NCBI GenBank assembly: GCA_002067865.1 | Contig: MVRC01000016.1 | Coordinates: 1 to 64,000, forward strand | DNA from: Methanomassiliicoccales archaeon PtaU1.Bin124 | GTDB lineage: Archaea > Thermoplasmatota > Thermoplasmata > Methanomassiliicoccales > UBA472 | Direction of reading: 5' to 3' | DNA length: 64,000 nt | Shown: piece after piece, positions 24,609 through 34,037 of the stretch | Numbering within the stretch: the stretch's first letter is position 1 | Layout: every line of letters starts with the position of its first letter | Position numbers and translations under genes: made by a program | The notes under the pieces: generated by a model | Told to the model about the DNA's origin: nothing | The model's input: only the letters and a program-made list of their open reading frames with translations | Databases searched by the model: none

Positions 24609-27600
24609 ATGGCGAGCAGCGAGGAGCCCTTTAAGAACAGATCATCGAGGCGGATGGTTCACGACCGGCATGGTGCGATGGCATTCTCCATGGTCGCCAT
24701 TATCCTCCTTCTGGTGGCAGGGGCGAGCGTGATGATATATGGCTCATCGACAATCCTCTCCGAACGCTCCGCACAAGATCTTTCCAGCAGGGAAGAGGCA
24801 TGCGATGATGCATTTGCCACGGCCCGGGAGGTAGCATATGTGACCGCATGGGCGGCATTGAACTGTTCTTGGGCGGACATTGAGACAGCACGTCTCTCAT
24901 TTCTGCTGGCGCTGAACGAATCGATGAGGGACATCTCTCCCTATCGATACGGTCAGCATCAGATTACTATCGACGTCGGACGGGTCGATCTTGCCATTAT
25001 GACCCTTCCTGAGCCGACGGCAAGTTCAGGCGATATGCTGTTCCCCGCATTTTTCTCACTCATCGGAAGTGTCCAGGTAAATGTAACAGATGGTTCAGGA
25101 AGGCTTGATCGGAGCTACCCATTAGCCGAAAAACTTTACATTCCGCTCCCTCTGCTGAAAGCGGTTACATCCAACCTCGTCCACGCCACTTCTGGAGGAA
25201 GTTCCGAACTTTGGAGCTGCGTACGATATGAACTCTCTTGTCTTTTGCAGATGAGGGCACTCCAGGATCCCTCCTTGGCGGTAGATTCGACCCAAACCGC
25301 GTCTCTCCTTTCTGATGAGGATGTGAAGAACGCCTTGGTGCTGGCGATCATTTTGGAACAACGGAGCGCTCTCCATATCTACGACCCATCTTTACTGGAC
25401 CAATTCATCGCCCCTCCCGGCATTCAGATCGAAGTCGGTGCGATCGAAAAATATCTGGAGATGGGTGGAACGGCAGACCCCGCCGATCTGATGCTGATTC
25501 TCTATGGCTTCGAGGAATTCCAGGTGCATCAAGCACTTGCTCAAGCCCTATATGCTTCGGCCGACCTCCTGGCATTGCGATATCTCGATTATTTTCACAT
25601 CGTCGAGGTAGTGAACTTCATCGAGGAGACGGTCCAGTCTGGGATCTTCATGATATCCGATCTGCTTTCGAAGGCATTTGGAGAAGATCCTACTGCAGAG
25701 CAGGTCATGGGTTGGCTTAAGGAGAAGATGATTAGGGCCGGGTTCGAGGAAAGCACATACCGCTACCTCTGGACCTCTCCTATCGATTGGAACATCGAGG
25801 TCGGTCCAGAGGCACTAAATCTTTACAATTCCACTGGAGGAAGAGTAACGATCACCATCGACGGAAGCTATTCACTCGATGTCGACTCCGTGGATTTGCT
25901 TTCATCTTCGTTCTGGAAGAACACCTATAGATCATACCAGCTCAGCGCAGACCAATTGGCCGGCCGCATAACTGGGCTATTCAAGGACATTGCCAAGTCG
26001 ATCGCTAGCGGCGCCACGCCTATCGTCGTTGTCCCCTCCCTAGATCCATTCGATGGGTCGACTCCAATGCAATCCTTGAGCCTCTCCCTGAACGAGGCCT
26101 TAGATACTAACCAGGACTGGTTCACCGACGCTGCGTGCAGAATTCAATATGTCTCTGGTCCCGACCCCCTCGGCGAGGCGATGTGTCTGGCTCTGGAATC
26201 AAATTCCGGGCTCCTATTCGATAAAGATGTCGTGCTGAGGAACGCGTTTTGTTCCCTCACCGATCAAATCTACAAACAACTGGTCGCAGAGAACCAGGAG
26301 CTAAGGGATGCCCCTCATGAGACGAACCTCCGATCTCTTAGAATGAGCCTGCAGAGCACAGATGCAAGTGTCTGGAGCGCATTGGAAAATGCTTATCGCG
26401 AAGATACCGAGCCAGTTCTTCAGATGATGCGCTCTAGTTTTCTCAGGCCAGGTGAAGAGGATTATATTTATAAGTGTTTTATAATAATATCATCTGGACT
26501 CTTGACCAACGCACTTCCCATCGAAGAATGGACCGAGGGAAGACTGCAGGACATGACCAACGATATCCTTGCCTATTACCAGATGAACGGCATGGTCACG
26601 AATGTCACCTTGCCTTCGTTCGGGGTCATGGACCTGAAGGATGGGGATGGCGGTGCGATATCGATCCAGATCAGATCCAGAACCTCGTTCGAAGGTCTGT
26701 CGATATCCATCACAGATCCGGTAAGAGGTGCTGGCCAGATGCCAAGCGTTCACATAACCGACCTTCTCAATGGAACCATATCTCCCTTCCAGGCGACATG
26801 GGGATTGGCGATCAAGGGTTCCCTATCCACTTATGTCTCTGTGGCCAGTCCGTCCGGCCAGTTCCCTCAAATGTCGCAAAAGGTGACGACCCCCATCGAA
26901 TCCGATCTGAGGTTCTGCGTGGTCAGCGGTTGGCCGCTGGCAGGCATCGAGTACAAAGCCAGTAACACCATCTCCGGGGATTTCCTTGCCCTCCTGAAAC
27001 AGATATGGGCTGTCCTCTCCAATGCAGTAAGTAAGATAGCCAATGGTGCAGCTCAGGTGCTTCAACTTGTGGTGCAAGCTGTTCAGGAGCAGGGACGCCT
27101 GGCTCAAATGGCTCTCGAGCTCGCAATGGGGTCCTTGGAGTCATTCATGGACTACGTTCGTGATTTTTCCGAATCGCTCATCGTCGATGGTCTGGGAATG
27201 TTATTGGAAACGCTGACAGGAGGAAGGTCCTGCAGCTCTGGCATCATCGATTTCCTTGGGGTTAAGATGGGCATCGAACTGAACCAAGGTGATCTGGCCT
27301 TGGCCACCGCAAAGAACATTGTCAAGATCACAGTGGGCTTCGCGATCTGCGACTCAGCTTTTTCGATCTCTGGAAGGATCATCAAGATTGGCGATGGTTA
27401 TCAGCTATTGGTAAATGGCACGTTCCGTACCCCCGGATCACGTCTTACACTTGTCATAGACCCCTTCATGACGGCCTTCTCCCATTTCATCGAGGTGCGT
27501 GGCTGGGCCGATGGCACCTATGTGGAGATGAACGTGCCAGAGGTGCGTTCCTTCACTACCTTCAAATTCAGCCTTCATGACATACCTGGGATCGAAGCAC

Positions 27601-28763
27601 TCCTTTCGAACATACCCACTCCGCTGCCCCCTCTCAAGATGTCCTTGAACGCCGGCATAAGCGTCAACCTGGCGACGGGTGGCGATCCTCATCCGGTCAT
27701 AAATGAGTTCGACTCGAATCCCTCCGGTCCTGATGCGGGAAAGGAGTGGGTGGAGATTTTCAATCCCTCTGACCAGGTCATCAGTCTTAGCGGGTGGTCG
27801 TTGCAGACGACCCACGGGATGACCAGATTGGACGATCTGGGCGACATAATACTTCTACCCTATTCCCGGGTCATTTACACCCTTTCAGGGCAAGCCCTCG
27901 ACAATGGGGACCCCAAGACCTTCCCATACTCCGATAGTCTGGCACTTCTTGATGCGGAAGGGAAGAGGATCGATGTGGCCCCAACGGTGATGGATAAAAA
28001 GAACGATGGAAGGACATGGCAACGGGCCGACGACGGATCGGAACAGTGGGAGTTCCGTACCTCCACCAAGGGCACACAAAACTCCCACGTGCGATATGGT
28101 CAGGTAGACGATGTGAACCTCGCTTCAATGGTCACTGGTCTGTTCGGTCAGGTCATAGAACGATGCGAGGCAAGTGGTTGGACCCTCGAATCTCTGTCTT
28201 ATGCGATGAAGACGACCTTGATCGATTTTCAACGGGACATGATAGAGGCATTCAGCGAATCTATCACCCAAATTAAAATCTTCATCGACATTGCGTTGAA
28301 GGACCCCGCCAGCGTTGGAGGCATCGGACAAACCTATTCCATAATTCTGGATTCCAGCATAATAATGAGCGCATGGGAGTGGACCTGCCAGACCATCTCC
28401 GAAATGATCGTCCACCCCCTCGACTGCGTAAGGTCGTTGATAGTCACTCTTCCACCAAAGGTCCTGTTCGAGCACATTTGGTTCAGCATCCAAACATATG
28501 CGAAGGTCGAGACCCCAAAATTGCTGAAATCATGCTCCCAAATGCTCGGCGGGGTCGTCGGAGAGGCTAAGCTCACTTCCAACGTCAGAATCAACCTGGC
28601 ATCCATCGGCATGTTCATCGGGAAGGATCTCGGCAAGCCCAAGCTGGAGGTGGGTGTCTCCTTCGAAATGGCCTCGAGCAAGATGAAGATAGCCCAGGGA
28701 TCTCCCACCGGGACTCAGGTGGTCGACGCATGGCTCTTCAAAATCAAAATGAGCAAGGCATGA
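24609..28763 (+). CDS. Giant exported protein with lamin-tail domain
   Basis: 1384 residues. A basic N-terminus and one hydrophobic helix (about 28-48, FSMVAIILLLVAGASVMIYG) anchor or export it; the following region is mainly helical with many conserved-looking amphipathic stretches. Residues about 1030-1160 form a lamin-tail (LTD) domain: INEFDSNPSGPDAGKEWVEI, LSGWSLQT, SRVIYTL, TWQRADDGSEQWEF. The C-terminal 220 residues are helical then beta-rich, with no second anchor. LTD domains in prokaryotic exported proteins are thought to mediate surface attachment or DNA/protein contact. I do not recognise the bulk of the protein. ATG is leaderless by TATA position (CAATATAG, about 24580); ATG at residue 16 is an alternative. 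Confidence 0.8.
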   Translation: MASSEEPFKNRSSRRMVHDRHGAMAFSMVAIILLLVAGASVMIYGSSTILSERSAQDLSSREEACDDAFATAREVAYVTAWAALNCSWADIETARLSFLLALNESMRDISPYRYGQHQITIDVGRVDLAIMTLPEPTASSGDMLFPAFFSLIGSVQVNVTDGSGRLDRSYPLAEKLYIPLPLLKAVTSNLVHATSGGSSELWSCVRYELSCLLQMRALQDPSLAVDSTQTASLLSDEDVKNALVLAIILEQRSALHIYDPSLLDQFIAPPGIQIEVGAIEKYLEMGGTADPADLMLILYGFEEFQVHQALAQALYASADLLALRYLDYFHIVEVVNFIEETVQSGIFMISDLLSKAFGEDPTAEQVMGWLKEKMIRAGFEESTYRYLWTSPIDWNIEVGPEALNLYNSTGGRVTITIDGSYSLDVDSVDLLSSSFWKNTYRSYQLSADQLAGRITGLFKDIAKSIASGATPIVVVPSLDPFDGSTPMQSLSLSLNEALDTNQDWFTDAACRIQYVSGPDPLGEAMCLALESNSGLLFDKDVVLRNAFCSLTDQIYKQLVAENQELRDAPHETNLRSLRMSLQSTDASVWSALENAYREDTEPVLQMMRSSFLRPGEEDYIYKCFIIISSGLLTNALPIEEWTEGRLQDMTNDILAYYQMNGMVTNVTLPSFGVMDLKDGDGGAISIQIRSRTSFEGLSISITDPVRGAGQMPSVHITDLLNGTISPFQATWGLAIKGSLSTYVSVASPSGQFPQMSQKVTTPIESDLRFCVVSGWPLAGIEYKASNTISGDFLALLKQIWAVLSNAVSKIANGAAQVLQLVVQAVQEQGRLAQMALELAMGSLESFMDYVRDFSESLIVDGLGMLLETLTGGRSCSSGIIDFLGVKMGIELNQGDLALATAKNIVKITVGFAICDSAFSISGRIIKIGDGYQLLVNGTFRTPGSRLTLVIDPFMTAFSHFIEVRGWADGTYVEMNVPEVRSFTTFKFSLHDIPGIEALLSNIPTPLPPLKMSLNAGISVNLATGGDPHPVINEFDSNPSGPDAGKEWVEIFNPSDQVISLSGWSLQTTHGMTRLDDLGDIILLPYSRVIYTLSGQALDNGDPKTFPYSDSLALLDAEGKRIDVAPTVMDKKNDGRTWQRADDGSEQWEFRTSTKGTQNSHVRYGQVDDVNLASMVTGLFGQVIERCEASGWTLESLSYAMKTTLIDFQRDMIEAFSESITQIKIFIDIALKDPASVGGIGQTYSIILDSSIIMSAWEWTCQTISEMIVHPLDCVRSLIVTLPPKVLFEHIWFSIQTYAKVETPKLLKSCSQMLGGVVGEAKLTSNVRINLASIGMFIGKDLGKPKLEVGVSFEMASSKMKIAQGSPTGTQVVDAWLFKIKMSKA

Positions 28764-28807
28764 GGTCGAGCCCCATGGATTAATTATTACGATGGAGATT
28801 CCCCATT

Positions 28808-30133
28808 ATGTTTTGGACCGAGGGCTGGTACGCCCTGGAGATCGGCGATGAGAAATGGATGAACGACGTGGGATGGCCACTCCTGTTCGTGATTGCTCTG
28901 TTCGTGGCCTCGCTGTACATATGGTCCTATGTATCCCGTACCTTCGACCAGATCCGCAACAATGAAGGAAGGTTCGTCAACAGGGATGTGGCGAACTATA
29001 TGGAAAAGATGGTCAAGACCATCATCGTGCTCCTCCTGATCATCTGGGCGATGTATGTGGTGACCTTGATATGGGAAGAATTCAGGGAGATGGTCTGGAC
29101 CCCGTTGTATCCATATATCGTGGACCTGGTCCTGATCATATTCATATTTTTGGTCTCGATGCTGCTGGTCCGGCTGCTGCGCAGAATGTCCACATACGGC
29201 CGCCGGAAGGGGATCGATGACATTCACACCACCAAAGGGGCGGTACAGGTCAGTCTTCTCGCCCTCAGCTATCTGGTGTACGTCGTGGCCGTCATCATAT
29301 CCATCGCTCTGATAGTGTCCCTAGTGCCTGGGTTGAACGTCTATCGGTCCTTGGGTGAATTCCTCACGGCGCATGGAAACGTCATACTCTCCGTTCTCGT
29401 CATCATCCTGGCCATTTACTTCGTGACCAGATTGGTGGATGAACTTTTGGAGGACTACAAGTTCAAGACCAAGAAGTTCAATCCTCAAGTGATCGACCTC
29501 ACCAAGATGGTGGTCAACTATATTCTGTGGACAGTTGCGATACTGACTATCACATTCAGCCTGTTCGCCATGTTCGGTCTGGCAGAGACGGGATTCCTGC
29601 TGATCGGTCTGATACTGGTCTTTATTTCCATCGGCCTGGCCACCTCCTATCATACGCTCAGGAACATCTTTGCGGGGCTGGCATTGATGGGGCCTGCCCT
29701 CTATGACCTCAACGATCGGATACTCGTTGCAGAAGGGGTGGAGGGAGACGTGATGCAGAAGAATCTAATGTTCACCGAGCTGAGATTGCTGGATGGGACA
29801 TATGCGAACATCCCGAACGCCAAGATGATGGAAGGCAGCATCTACAACCTGACCCGCTCTGGAAGGCACGCGGTGACGGTGCAGTTCCAGACCAGCTTCT
29901 CACTGCCTTATGCAGAGGTTGACAAACTCGTTTCTGCGGCCATAGGGAAGCTCAACGGGCTTTCTAAGGAGGTGGCGCCGGTCATTCTGGCCAAGGGCCT
30001 GGATGGCAACAAGGTGACCTACGAAGTGGAGGTCTTCACCCTGGATGTGAACGACATCGAGCGTACCAGATCCGAACTCATCTTGGGTCTGCAGGAGATG
30101 TTCCACAACGCAGGCCTGGAGAACCTGATCTAG
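28808..30133 (+). CDS. MscS-family mechanosensitive channel
   Basis: 441 residues with about five or six membrane helices before the pore helix (LILVFISIGLATSYHTLRNIFAGL, split here at about 270-293) and the cytoplasmic beta domain (ALYDLNDRILVAEGVEGDV, LLDGTYANIPNAKMMEGSI), as in MscS relatives. The family opens on membrane tension to release solutes on hypo-osmotic shock. The MscS glycine-rich pore pattern is only loosely kept. The ATG is about 25 bases past an AT-rich TATA candidate (ATTAATTATTA, near 28778), giving a leaderless mRNA. Its stop overlaps by four bases the stop of the convergent methyltransferase gene. Confidence 0.87.
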   Translation: MFWTEGWYALEIGDEKWMNDVGWPLLFVIALFVASLYIWSYVSRTFDQIRNNEGRFVNRDVANYMEKMVKTIIVLLLIIWAMYVVTLIWEEFREMVWTPLYPYIVDLVLIIFIFLVSMLLVRLLRRMSTYGRRKGIDDIHTTKGAVQVSLLALSYLVYVVAVIISIALIVSLVPGLNVYRSLGEFLTAHGNVILSVLVIILAIYFVTRLVDELLEDYKFKTKKFNPQVIDLTKMVVNYILWTVAILTITFSLFAMFGLAETGFLLIGLILVFISIGLATSYHTLRNIFAGLALMGPALYDLNDRILVAEGVEGDVMQKNLMFTELRLLDGTYANIPNAKMMEGSIYNLTRSGRHAVTVQFQTSFSLPYAEVDKLVSAAIGKLNGLSKEVAPVILAKGLDGNKVTYEVEVFTLDVNDIERTRSELILGLQEMFHNAGLENLI

Positions 30134-30684
30134 GCCTTCCTCAGTTCGAACTGGTAGTATTCGGGCAGGCTGACCCGATCATCTTCGGTGAAACCAACGA
30201 ACATATCCGGGATGTCCCTCTCATCGATCCGTTCTTCCATGGGCGGACCAAAGCTCGTCGGTCTCTTCTGGAATTCTACCAATGTCAAGACCCCCCCTGG
30301 CCTTAGGATCCGGGAGCATTCCCTGATCAGTCCATCCTTGTCCTTCAGTTCATGGAATATGTTGACGAGGAAGATATGATCGACCGCATCCGACCGGATC
30401 GGGACCTGGGGCAGATTGGCCTGTACAGGCATGATGGAATCCATGCCCTTCCCCCTCTTGACGAGGTCCTGGAGCATCTCTCGTTGACGATCCACGGCGA
30501 TGACGTTCGCACCGCTTTGGGCCATAGGCACTGACAGATATCCATTCCCGCATCCCAGGTCCGCTACCAGATCTCCAGGTCGGACCGAGGTTCGGTCAAG
30601 GATCTCCTTGATCGGCTGCATCCTGCGACGCTCCTCACCGACCAGCCTTTCCTTCTCAGCCTCATGGAACATATGGGGACACAT
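30130..30684 (-). CDS. Class I SAM-dependent methyltransferase
   Basis: 184 residues from the ATG given. Motif I DLVADLGCGNGYLSVPMA, motif II around VIAVDRQREML, DHIFLVNIFHEL and the post-motif LRPGGVLTLVEF are typical of the UbiE/MenG-like class; the substrate cannot be told. A TATA box on the minus strand (GATATAAAATAT at 30709-30720) predicts transcription start near 30688, which excludes an in-frame ATG at 30729 and favours 30684 (leaderless) or 30672. Convergent with the channel gene. Confidence 0.87.
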   Translation of the reverse strand: MCPHMFHEAEKERLVGEERRRMQPIKEILDRTSVRPGDLVADLGCGNGYLSVPMAQSGANVIAVDRQREMLQDLVKRGKGMDSIMPVQANLPQVPIRSDAVDHIFLVNIFHELKDKDGLIRECSRILRPGGVLTLVEFQKRPTSFGPPMEERIDERDIPDMFVGFTEDDRVSLPEYYQFELRKA

Positions 30685-30779
30685 CGTTGTCTCGATGGAC
30701 ACCCAGCTGATATAAAATATGCTGTCCATCCCCCAGATTATTATAATAGTTGGGCACTATGGGTGTCTGGTGATTTTTA

Positions 30780-31085
30780 ATGGTGACGCTAGGCGAACTG
30801 TTCGACGAGCTCGATTATGAGCTGGAAGACATGCTGGACGTTCTATCTCAGGCCATCGACCTCATAGAGGACGGAAAGGTAAAGGAGGGCGTCGAGGTCC
30901 TGAAGGCGTTGGAAGAGGACATGTTCGACTTCCTTGATTATGTGGATGTCGAGGAAGGAGAGGTCGACGTCATTCTTGAAGAGGAGGCCGAGGACGAGAA
31001 GCCGGCGAAGGCCCCGAAGAAGGCCGCAAAGCCTGCCCCCAAGCCTGCTGCAAAGAAGGCCGAGAAGCCGAAGGGCAAGAAGTAA
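30780..31085 (+). CDS. Small acidic protein with histone H1-like tail
   Basis: 101 residues: an acidic helical N-terminal half (ELFDELDYELEDMLDVLSQ, two likely helices) and a C-terminal tail of Lys/Ala/Pro (APKKAAKPAPKPAAKK). No family recognised. The ATG lies about 28 bases past TTATTATAATAG (30737-30748), hence near-leaderless. The tail is reminiscent of nucleic-acid- or polyanion-binding tails, and resembles the N-terminus of the protein at 19251; this is compositional only. Confidence 0.7.
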   Translation: MVTLGELFDELDYELEDMLDVLSQAIDLIEDGKVKEGVEVLKALEEDMFDFLDYVDVEEGEVDVILEEEAEDEKPAKAPKKAAKPAPKPAAKKAEKPKGKK

Positions 31086-31134
31086 CCGACCCCGTTCCAA
31101 ACCACTTAAACATATTCCCATTTGGTGCTTTTAA

Positions 31135-31632
31135 GTGACTGGCAATATCGTCATCGAGCCGATCAGTGAGCGATCGTTCCCTGAGTTCATCCACCTCGTC
31201 AGAGAACTGGCCAGGTTCGAGCATCTGGACCCGCCCGATGAGGCGGCGGAGGAAAGGCTGCGCCAGCATGCCTTCCAGGAGCGGCCTTTCTACGAGGCCT
31301 TCCTTGCCCGGTTGGATGGGAAGGCGATCGGTTACATCATCTATTTCCTATCATATTCTTCGTTCAAGGCAAAACCGACGCTCTATCTAGAGGACATCTT
31401 CCTGGAGGAACAGTACCGGGGGCAAGGATTCGGGAAGGAGATGTTCCTGTTCGTTGTCCGCAAGGCCGATGAGATCGGTTGTGGGAGGATGGAATGGAGC
31501 GCGCTCAAATGGAACAAGAAGGCTATCGACTTCTATCTGGCCATGGGGGCAAAGCCCCTCGATGAATGGACATATTATCGCATGACCGAGGATACGATCC
31601 TCGCAACGGCCCGTAGGCCATCTCAGAAATAG
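31135..31632 (+). CDS. GNAT acetyltransferase (spermidine acetyltransferase-like)
   Basis: 165 residues. Acetyl-CoA-binding motif A is LEDIFLEEQYRGQGFGKEMF (Q/RxxGxG/A), with motif B WNKKAIDFYLAMGAKP. The similarity to SSAT/thialysine acetyltransferases suggests a polyamine or amino-acid amine as substrate, but this is family-level inference. GTG start, about 25 bases after TATA-like CTTAAACAT (31104-31112), so leaderless. The next gene is a tandem paralogue. Confidence 0.85.
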   Translation: MTGNIVIEPISERSFPEFIHLVRELARFEHLDPPDEAAEERLRQHAFQERPFYEAFLARLDGKAIGYIIYFLSYSSFKAKPTLYLEDIFLEEQYRGQGFGKEMFLFVVRKADEIGCGRMEWSALKWNKKAIDFYLAMGAKPLDEWTYYRMTEDTILATARRPSQK

Positions 31633-31655
31633 GTTCAAGCGGTTACCTTTTCCTC

Positions 31656-32144
31656 ATGGTGCCCACATCAGAAGGACTGGTCTTCGAGAAGGTGACCCCT
31701 GAGACATTTCCAGAGCTAGCGAGGCACATAAAAGGTCTGGCCAGCTACGAGCGTTGTCCAGTGGATGATGCCCACATCGAAAGGGTAATGGCGGAGGCTT
31801 TCAAGGAGCACTCATGCTTCGAGGGGTATCTGGCACGCAAGGAAGGGGAAGCGGTGGGCTCGATCATCTGCATCTGGTCATTCTCCACCTCCAAGGGTAG
31901 GCCGACCATGGTCATGGACCATCTCTTTGTCGCAGACGGGCACCGGGGAAAAGGCATCGGAAAAATGCTCTTCCAGTTCGCGATAGGAAAAGCGGTGGGG
32001 GCGGGGTGCGGCCGAATGGAATGGAACGCCCTCGAATGGAACACGAACGCTCTGAAATTCTACCAGACCATGGGGGCGAAGTCCATCGATGGCGTGGTCT
32101 ATTTCCGAATGACCGACGCTGACCTCGAGCACATGATCGAATGA
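31656..32144 (+). CDS. GNAT acetyltransferase, tandem paralogue
   Basis: 162 residues, parallel to the preceding acetyltransferase along its whole length: MDHLFVADGHRGKGIGKMLF corresponds to LEDIFLEEQYRGQGFGKEMF, and GCGRMEWNALEWNTNALKFY to GCGRMEWSALKWNKKAIDFY. A local duplication, 23 bases between genes. Same predicted class (SSAT-like); whether substrates differ is unknown. Convergent with serS, six bases between stops. Confidence 0.85.
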   Translation: MVPTSEGLVFEKVTPETFPELARHIKGLASYERCPVDDAHIERVMAEAFKEHSCFEGYLARKEGEAVGSIICIWSFSTSKGRPTMVMDHLFVADGHRGKGIGKMLFQFAIGKAVGAGCGRMEWNALEWNTNALKFYQTMGAKSIDGVVYFRMTDADLEHMIE

Positions 32145-32150
32145 TAGTTC

Positions 32151-33413
32151 TCACTCGATGAGCTCTTGACCCTGCATATACTGCCTGAGCGCCTTCGGTA
32201 TGACGACCTTTCCGTCCTTCGTCTGGTTGTTCTCGAGTATCGACACCATCGTCCTGGGAAGGGCCACGCCAGATCCGTTCAACGTGTGCACGAACTCGCT
32301 CTTCAGGTGTGCCTCTTGACGGAACTTGATCCTCGCCCGGCGGGCCTGGAAGTCGGTGAAGCAGCTGCAGGACGAGCACTCCAGCCACTTTTTCGTGCCA
32401 GGGGCCCACGATTCGATATCGAACGTCTTCGCAGATGCGAAGCCCATGTCCCCGGTGCAGAGCAGCAGGACGCGGAATGGAAGTTCCAGCCGGCGGAATA
32501 CGTCCTCTGCGTCGGTTCTCAATTTCTCGAGCTCCGCCCATGATGTGCTGGGGTGGACGAACTTGACCAGCTCCACCTTGTTGAACTCATGCACCCTGAT
32601 GATCCCCCTCATCTCCGCGTGCCTGCCCGCCTCCCGGCGGAAGGAGGGAAGGTATGCGGTTAGATTCATCGGTAGTTTCTCGACGTCCAGGATCTCGTCC
32701 TGGAATAGGTTCGTGACCGGCACCTCGGCCGTTGGGTTGAGCCAAAGGTCATCCCTCTCGCACCAGTACATATCATCCTTCATCTTGGGATACTGGCCCG
32801 TTCCGATGACCGCATTGCGGTTGATGACGACCGGAGGGAACACCTCAGTATATCCCTGCTCCCGGTGCAGGTCCAGCATGAAATTGATCATGGCGCGTTC
32901 CAGGCGCGCTCCATCTCCTTTCAGCACGTAGAAACCGCTTCCCGCGATCTTCGTGCCACGGGCGAAATCGATGATGTCCAGGTCCTCACCCAGCTGGATA
33001 TGGTCCTTTGGTTCGAAATCGAACTGCTGGAGTTCGACGGAATCGAGCGTGCAGATGTTGTTATCGTAGCAGGAACCGACCGGAACGCTCTCGTGAGGCA
33101 TGTTTGGGAAAAGCAGGACCTGCTCGTTCCGTTGCTGTTCCAGCTCGGCCACCTTGGCCTCGATCTCAGTGATCCTGGCGGCCACCTTCTTCATCTCATC
33201 TAGGAGGTTCTTCTTTTCCTCGCCTTGAAGCTTCGGGACCTTGATGGCGGCCTCGTTGCGCTGCTTGCGGAGGTGGTTGCCCTCATCGACCAGACGGCGC
33301 CACTCCCCATCGATGCCGAGGAATGTGTCCAGCACCCCCTCGTCATAGTTACGGTTCTTCAGCATCGCGCGGATCTTATCCTGGTCCGCCCTGATGACGT
33401 TGATATCCAACAT
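32151..33413 (-). CDS. serS: Seryl-tRNA synthetase, common (non-methanogen) type
   Basis: 420 residues. The N-terminal coiled-coil tRNA-binding arm (about 30-105, GNHLRKQRNEAAIK ... KKVAARITEIEAKVAELEQQ) and class II motifs (motif 2 around FRREAGRHAEMRGIIRVHEF, motif 3 NGSGVALPRTMVSILENNQ) match the widespread SerRS, not the shortened type of Methanocaldococcus and Methanothermobacter. TAEVPVTNLFQDEI is also characteristic. Upstream on the same strand, 20 bases away, is the yhbY-like gene. Confidence 0.95.
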   Translation of the reverse strand: MLDINVIRADQDKIRAMLKNRNYDEGVLDTFLGIDGEWRRLVDEGNHLRKQRNEAAIKVPKLQGEEKKNLLDEMKKVAARITEIEAKVAELEQQRNEQVLLFPNMPHESVPVGSCYDNNICTLDSVELQQFDFEPKDHIQLGEDLDIIDFARGTKIAGSGFYVLKGDGARLERAMINFMLDLHREQGYTEVFPPVVINRNAVIGTGQYPKMKDDMYWCERDDLWLNPTAEVPVTNLFQDEILDVEKLPMNLTAYLPSFRREAGRHAEMRGIIRVHEFNKVELVKFVHPSTSWAELEKLRTDAEDVFRRLELPFRVLLLCTGDMGFASAKTFDIESWAPGTKKWLECSSCSCFTDFQARRARIKFRQEAHLKSEFVHTLNGSGVALPRTMVSILENNQTKDGKVVIPKALRQYMQGQELIE

Positions 33414-33432
33414 CCGCTCACTCTCGGGGCTC

Positions 33433-33711
33433 CTAATCGGCCTTTACTTGGAAATATCTTTTCTCGCACAACGTGGCCACCGAACCGCGCACGTCCACCA
33501 GCGTGGCCTTGCTCTTCTCCGCGAGATCGAGCGCCAACTGCTTCTTGTCCTCCCCGGCGGAGGGCAGCAGCTTCACCTTAACTATCCTGCGGGTCTTGAG
33601 CTGAAGCTTTACTTCGTCCACCAGCGTGTCCGTGATGCCGTCCTTGCCCACATGGACCGTGGGGGTCAGCTCCGTGGCCTCGCGCATCACATCCTTTCTT
33701 GTCCTTGGCAT
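33433..33711 (-). CDS. YhbY-like CRM-domain RNA-binding protein
   Basis: 92 residues, one CRM domain: ATELTPTVHVGKDGITDTLVDEV then KVKLLPSAGEDKKQLALDLAE and LVDVRGSVATLCEKR; the GxxG-type loop here reads GKDG. In bacteria YhbY associates with pre-50S subunits; archaeal copies are thought to act in rRNA or tRNA maturation. The ATG lies inside the end of the RNase P gene (25-base overlap), so the pair is translationally coupled. A longer upstream frame belongs to the other gene's DNA. Confidence 0.88.
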   Translation of the reverse strand: MPRTRKDVMREATELTPTVHVGKDGITDTLVDEVKLQLKTRRIVKVKLLPSAGEDKKQLALDLAEKSKATLVDVRGSVATLCEKRYFQVKAD

Positions 33712-34037
33712 TTGATTACCTCCTTCTTCTCGCGCAGATAAGGCAGTCTTCTCACCTTTCCGCAGCTCAGGCAGCTCAACGTGAGCCTTGAGCGGTTCAA
33801 GCGAACCCTGCATGTCAGCCCGGGGACCAGCGAGACGAGGCAGTACGGACACACCGTCGTTCCGTACCTCATACCCACACTGCATCGCATGGCGATCCGC
33901 CGGGCGAGATCGTTATACCTCTTGGACCGGACAAGGTCTCCTTGGCGGGCTTCTTGCTCGGCCATGGCGGTAAGGCGTTGCATGCGTCCCAACGCAATGG
34001 AACGCACCGCCTTGTCCCCGATCCTCTTCCTGCCCAA
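33687..34037 (-). CDS. rnp4: RNase P protein component 4 (Rpp21/Rpr2)
   Basis: 116 residues. Two N-terminal helices (SIALGRMQRLTAMAEQEARQ, NDLARRIAMRCSVGM) then a zinc ribbon with C63PYC66 and C89LSC92; TCRVRLNRSRLTLSC is typical of the family. As part of archaeal RNase P it binds the specificity domain with component 1-type partners and helps mature tRNA 5' ends. No in-frame ATG precedes the conserved N-terminus, so TTG is the likely start. Overlaps the CRM gene by 25 bases. Confidence 0.87.
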   Translation of the reverse strand: MGRKRIGDKAVRSIALGRMQRLTAMAEQEARQGDLVRSKRYNDLARRIAMRCSVGMRYGTTVCPYCLVSLVPGLTCRVRLNRSRLTLSCLSCGKVRRLPYLREKKEVIKCQGQERM

